Shown piece by piece: positions 37,869-41,224 of a DNA stretch of 41,224 nucleotides; position 1 is the stretch's first letter, and every line of letters begins with the position of its first letter. A program made the translations under genes and the position numbers. The notes under the pieces were generated by a model. It searched no databases. It worked only from the letters and a program-made list of their open reading frames with translations, and was not told the DNA's origin. The stretch is from a virus. Where the stretch lies: IMG/VR virus record IMGVR_UViG_3300002483_000024, positions 1-41,224 of that record. One strand, written 5' to 3'.

Positions 37869-38378
37869 CTAAGGGAGTGTTAATGCGAATCTTTTTGCTT
37901 CAATGTTTACTTTATATCCAAATAATCGTTTTGAACGGTCATTACTTTCATTTCTAGAACCAATAAATATTTGATTAAACTTAGAACCATCACTTGCGGT
38001 ATAGCCCCTTCGCCCCCGTTCAATTGCATGACGAGCAATCAAGTATAAAGCCCTTAGCCTATCTTTGCCAAATGCAGCGTCAGTTCCAGCCCTTTCATCA
38101 TGTATTGTTCGAATGTGCATAGTGAATGTATATGTCTCATGTCTAACATCAAAATGAGTAGTAGGATATTCTAGGTTTTGTCCATCCTCAAAGAATATAA
38201 TTACATCTTTAGCGGTTAAATCATATCTAACTCCTCTATTTTTTTGTAATGTTCTAACATCAACAAAATTAGGAGTTCCAGCGTGGTCTGCTGAAATAGT
38301 GCCAGCACTTTGTAATGTGGTAGCGGAACTAGCCCAATTAGTGCTAACTAAATCAATTAAAAGCGAAACTTCATCCAT
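37869..38378 (-). CDS. tail terminator-like protein
   Basis: 169 residues; ATG at 38378 overlaps the previous gene and follows GGAGGCGGCTGA. It begins with a helix (MDEVSLLIDLVSTNW), continues with strands (KDVIIFFEDGQNLEY, HETYTFTMHIRTIHDE) and a helix (KDRLRALYLIARHAIERG), and ends in a strand (RLFGYKVNIEAKRFALTLP). That alpha-beta order, the size and the place just before the tail tube agree with tail terminator/completion proteins (gpU type), which cap the tail and join it to the head. Family membership is inferred from pattern and order. Confidence 0.82.
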   Translation of the reverse strand: MDEVSLLIDLVSTNWASSATTLQSAGTISADHAGTPNFVDVRTLQKNRGVRYDLTAKDVIIFFEDGQNLEYPTTHFDVRHETYTFTMHIRTIHDERAGTDAAFGKDRLRALYLIARHAIERGRRGYTASDGSKFNQIFIGSRNESNDRSKRLFGYKVNIEAKRFALTLP

Positions 38379-38575
38379 TCAGCCGCCTCCTTTTTTATTT
38401 GTTCACTAACCGCTTTTGAGTAACTTTCACTAGCATTGTTAATCATTTCTTCTTCGCTGAAACTAACATCAAACCCTAATATTTCTGATAATTCTTCTAG
38501 GGCGGCTTGTCTTTCCTTTTCAATGGCTAAATACCTATTGAAGTCTTTAAGTGAAACCGCCATGCTTCTTGCCAT
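38357..38575 (-). CDS. small neck/head-completion protein, 72 aa
   Basis: 72 residues; ATG at 38575 follows TTAGGTGTTATT. It is fully helical (SLKDFNRYLAIEKERQAALE, then a loop with GFDVSFSEEEM, and ASESYSKAVSEQIKKEAAEW). It overlaps the tail terminator gene by 22 bases. Small helical proteins here, between adaptor and terminator, commonly help close the head or the neck. No specific family was recognised. Confidence 0.78.
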   Translation of the reverse strand: MARSMAVSLKDFNRYLAIEKERQAALEELSEILGFDVSFSEEEMINNASESYSKAVSEQIKKEAAEWMKFRF

Positions 38576-38587
38576 AATAACACCTAA

Positions 38588-39703
38588 TCAAAGTAAGAAC
38601 ACTAAGTCACCTTTACCTTTCAGTATATCCATCGCTTCCTTTTTCAGAATATCATATTTCTCTTTAGTGTTAATATTACCACCCGTTTCAGCAATCATTA
38701 TTGTTTGGTCGTCATGTCGTAATATTTCAGCCGCTACTAACATTGTTGTTGCTTTGTGTATAGCGGAAGGAACACGGCTACTGCCAGCAATATAGGTTAC
38801 AATGATTGAATTTTGAGTATGGTATGGATAGTCTCTAAGGAAGAATACTCGACCTTCATCCCCAATAGTCCAAAAAGAACCAAGCCTCTTCATATCTTGC
38901 ATATCAGTAAATGGTGTTGATGTAGTGCTTGAATCTTGACCTGCTTTATCTGCTATTGTAAGTGTGCAAGCAGAACCGTCTTCACCGGATAAAAGGCTAG
39001 AAATGTTGATTTTATTACTGTCATCGGGGTCTGTGCTAGCATAAAAGAAATCACTTATGTTTAGACCATTAGGTGAAGAAGTCAATACTTTGTCTCTTGT
39101 TGCTCCTGTAAATTGTGCAGTGCTAGCAGGGTATTCTTCATTAATCAAATGACATATTTCCTTTGCAGTTGTTTTAGAACCGAAGCCGTTATGGAATGTA
39201 TTATGTGCCGCTAAACTTCCTTCTGCATGATGATACAATACCCAAGAATCACCGCTATTAGGTAATTGTAATGTAATGCTTCTTAGATTATTATATCCGC
39301 TACTGTCTAATGTAATAGATGCGGAAGCCGATGCTAATTCTTGATATTGATTTCCTTGCCAAACCTTTAGAGAAATAATCTTCTTAACTTTCATAGTATC
39401 TAACTGAATGAATCCAACATAGCCACCATAATAAGATTGCATAGGATGACGAATAAACTCAAAGTTATGGAATTCATTTTCATAAATAATTGGTCTGTAT
39501 GACCTCTTTACTTTATCATCAACAATACCTTCTATGTTTTTGATAATAGCACCGACTTGTGCTTGAGAAGGATATGTGGAAGAAGAAAATGCTGGAACTT
39601 GTAGCATATCAGAAACGGCATCTTTATCTGTATAAAATCCATTACCTGTTGAATAGTCAACATTGATTGCGGTATAGTCACTAGGGGAGGATGCTACGGG
39701 CAT
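38588..39703 (-). CDS. head-tail adaptor/connector protein
   Basis: 371 residues; ATG at 39703 overlaps the preceding stop (TAATG). The N-terminal part (about 25-70: DAVSDMLQVPAFSSSTYPSQ, AIIKNIEGIVDDKVKRSYRP) and the C-terminal part (about 305-370: SAIHKATTMLVAAEILRHD, EKYDILKKEAMDILKGKG) make the helical bundle of gp6-type adaptors, which form a ring under the portal. In typical adaptors the two helical parts are close in sequence; here a strand-rich insert of about 230 residues separates them (KVKKIISLKVWQGNQYQELA to VFFLRDYPYH), with possible sugar- or tail-facing function. Location before neck, terminator and tube genes agrees. Confidence 0.82.
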   Translation of the reverse strand: MPVASSPSDYTAINVDYSTGNGFYTDKDAVSDMLQVPAFSSSTYPSQAQVGAIIKNIEGIVDDKVKRSYRPIIYENEFHNFEFIRHPMQSYYGGYVGFIQLDTMKVKKIISLKVWQGNQYQELASASASITLDSSGYNNLRSITLQLPNSGDSWVLYHHAEGSLAAHNTFHNGFGSKTTAKEICHLINEEYPASTAQFTGATRDKVLTSSPNGLNISDFFYASTDPDDSNKINISSLLSGEDGSACTLTIADKAGQDSSTTSTPFTDMQDMKRLGSFWTIGDEGRVFFLRDYPYHTQNSIIVTYIAGSSRVPSAIHKATTMLVAAEILRHDDQTIMIAETGGNINTKEKYDILKKEAMDILKGKGDLVFLL

Positions 39704-41224
39704 TATATCACTAACTCCAATTCTTTTAATTTCTTATTAATTCTTTTTGCAAACAAATTAATATCTTTTTTGACTTCATAATCCTTTTTACCGGTATAAG
39801 AAACTCTTGATTTTGGCTTTTCATCATCCTTTGCTTGCGGGGATTTCCTTGTTCTAGGTTTTGCCCTAAATGGTGCAACTTGCGAACCTCCACCCTTTCC
39901 TTTAGGGACAACCGGAGGAACTAATTCTTCTTCTAACATTATGTAAAAACTATTAACATTGTAAGTAGTAACCATTGTCATTTTACCATCTTTCTTTTTT
40001 CGTTTATCTTCTTTAGTTACTTTCAAATATATTCTGTAATTATTTTTCAAATCATTCAATGCTCTTTTAACCATATTATTCTTTTTAATGAATGCTTTTG
40101 GATTAGTAAACGCTTCTTTTTGTTCTGCGGCAGTTAAATTAGAAATAGGAGATGTTATTCCTAATTTTTTTTCAAACTCTTTATTCAACTCATTTCCTTT
40201 CTTTTGATATTCTTCTAGCCAATTTTTCATTTTTGTCATGGCATCATTATCATAAGCGTCTGTTGCTTCATCAAATAATTCTAAGAAATACTCATCTTTA
40301 GAAAGACCCATTTCTTTAACGGCTTTGGATTCTTTTGTTGTTTTATACAGTTTTAAGTATTCTTCCTTAAATGTAAAATCATTATCTCTTCCTTTTCCTT
40401 TTATTAAATTAGTAGGAACAAAATTTAATTCTTCATCAGTTAATCTTTTACCGGTTTCAATTTTATTTCTGATAACATCGTATTTATCATCAAACTCATT
40501 ATATGTATCTGTAAAGTCTTTTATTTGTTTTCTTAAAGTAGCAGTTACATTCATATATTTTTTTGCTCTTTCCAATGATTCAGTCAATGAGTTTAATTTC
40601 TTTTGCTGGTTTTCTTTATCTTTTTCTGAAGAAACAGGTTCTAAATCTTTAATCAATTCCTTAATTTTAGATACTTTATCTTCTAAAGATTCTTTTATCT
40701 CTTCTGCAAAATAAAGACTTCTAGTAAAAACATAAGGTAAGTCAAAACTTTGTTTTACTTCTCCTTTGGTATTTAATTTAACCCTGCTATAAAATTTATC
40801 ATAAGATTGCATTATATCCGAGGGAATCAATTTTCCTCTTTCTAATCCAAACTTCATAGATGTATCAATAGGTTTTAGTAAATTTATTTTACGACCTACC
40901 CGTTCAGCGTAAATATAATCAAATCCTAAACTATTGAGTTTTTCAGTTTTAGTTTTAGGTTTTCCTTTGTTTGGCAATTGTGACACTACATTTCTTTCAT
41001 CGAATTCTAAAACTTTAATTTCTTTTTTTCTTTCTTCTTTTACTTTTATGTCATTTTTTTCTGCCTTTGAAAGAAAATTAAAATAATTATCAACATCTGT
41101 CCAGCCCATTTCTATTTCTTCTTCGAAATCAATACGGCTAGTTTCACCTGTTATGTCATCTAGGACTCTATCAGTTCCTAAATCTTCAATAGTGTAATTA
41201 CCCACTTTATCTAAAAAATATATT
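39703..41224 (-). CDS. lysine/glutamate-rich coiled-coil virion protein, 5' end outside window
   Basis: At least 507 residues. A GTG at 41205 could be a start, but no ribosome-binding site precedes it and the frame stays open to the window edge (reading ...IYFLDKV before it), so the gene most likely begins beyond 41224. The visible part is highly charged with coiled-coil stretches (about 165-250: EEIKESLEDKVSKIKELIK, LNSLTESLERAKKYMN), then a helical region with WLEEYQKKGNELNKEFEKK, and a C-terminal strand-plus-basic linker (VPPVVPKGKGGGSQVAPFRA). It is not recognised. Position upstream of the adaptor suggests a head component such as a minor head, scaffold or portal-linked protein; the sequence alone does not decide. 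Confidence 0.82.
   Translation of the reverse strand, partial: IYFLDKVGNYTIEDLGTDRVLDDITGETSRIDFEEEIEMGWTDVDNYFNFLSKAEKNDIKVKEERKKEIKVLEFDERNVVSQLPNKGKPKTKTEKLNSLGFDYIYAERVGRKINLLKPIDTSMKFGLERGKLIPSDIMQSYDKFYSRVKLNTKGEVKQSFDLPYVFTRSLYFAEEIKESLEDKVSKIKELIKDLEPVSSEKDKENQQKKLNSLTESLERAKKYMNVTATLRKQIKDFTDTYNEFDDKYDVIRNKIETGKRLTDEELNFVPTNLIKGKGRDNDFTFKEEYLKLYKTTKESKAVKEMGLSKDEYFLELFDEATDAYDNDAMTKMKNWLEEYQKKGNELNKEFEKKLGITSPISNLTAAEQKEAFTNPKAFIKKNNMVKRALNDLKNNYRIYLKVTKEDKRKKKDGKMTMVTTYNVNSFYIMLEEELVPPVVPKGKGGGSQVAPFRAKPRTRKSPQAKDDEKPKSRVSYTGKKDYEVKKDINLFAKRINKKLKELELVI

Overview
This window reads as a large part of the genome of a tailed double-stranded DNA virus of archaea. It is AT-rich and densely packed: most neighbouring genes overlap by a few bases (ATGA, TAATG or TTGA junctions) and many start codons follow a GGAGG or GGTGA ribosome-binding site. 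The replication genes are archaeal/eukaryotic in type (family-B DNA polymerase, ring-shaped sliding clamp, RFC-type clamp loader, archaeo-eukaryotic primase, ATP-dependent ligase, ERCC4 nuclease), while the virion genes are those of head-tailed viruses. That combination, together with a GroEL-type chaperonin and a low GC content, matches what is known of the magroviruses of Marine Group II Euryarchaeota (Poseidoniales). This assignment is inference from gene content and was not tested by a search.

Layout. Bases 3-20255 are one long plus-strand gene train that starts outside the window. It runs: chaperonin and small genes (3-2569), DNA ligase (2466-3995), small genes including a candidate histone-fold protein and a LAGLIDADG-like protein (3995-5624), an AAA+ ATPase and the clamp-loader small subunit (5624-7666), a candidate single-strand-binding protein (7687-8895), a Sak4-like ATPase (9248-10057), the sliding clamp (10054-10848), and a family-B polymerase split into two genes (10849-12519 and 13628-14509) by six small genes. 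It ends with a RecB/Cas4-like nuclease, a primase that joins small- and large-subunit domains, an ERCC4 nuclease, a P-loop ATPase (candidate helicase) and a DEDD exonuclease (14511-19945), plus tiny membrane and zinc-ribbon proteins (19945-20255).

Bases 20329-41224 are a minus-strand virion train that converges on the first at two stem-loops with T-runs (20238-20324). Read in its own direction, from the right edge, it gives: an unknown partial gene, a head-tail adaptor, a small neck protein, a tail terminator, the tail tube, two overlapping tail-assembly-chaperone ORFs with an A7 run, the tape measure, a distal tail protein, a LamG-fold protein, a giant 2305-residue tail hub/tip protein, and three receptor-fibre-type proteins. 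Capsid, portal and terminase genes are not here and should lie beyond the right edge.

How it works together. The left half could supply most of a replisome: primase, polymerase, clamp, clamp loader, single-strand binding, ligase, recombination and nuclease functions. The right half builds a long tail with an elaborate tip. No stretch of more than about 100 bases lacks a gene; the largest gap is 8896-8997. I see no rRNA, tRNA, CRISPR array, insertion sequence or integrase. The most notable points are the polymerase split between motifs B and C with a histidine in motif C, the candidate viral histone fold, the fused primase, and the possible frameshift site in the tail chaperones.
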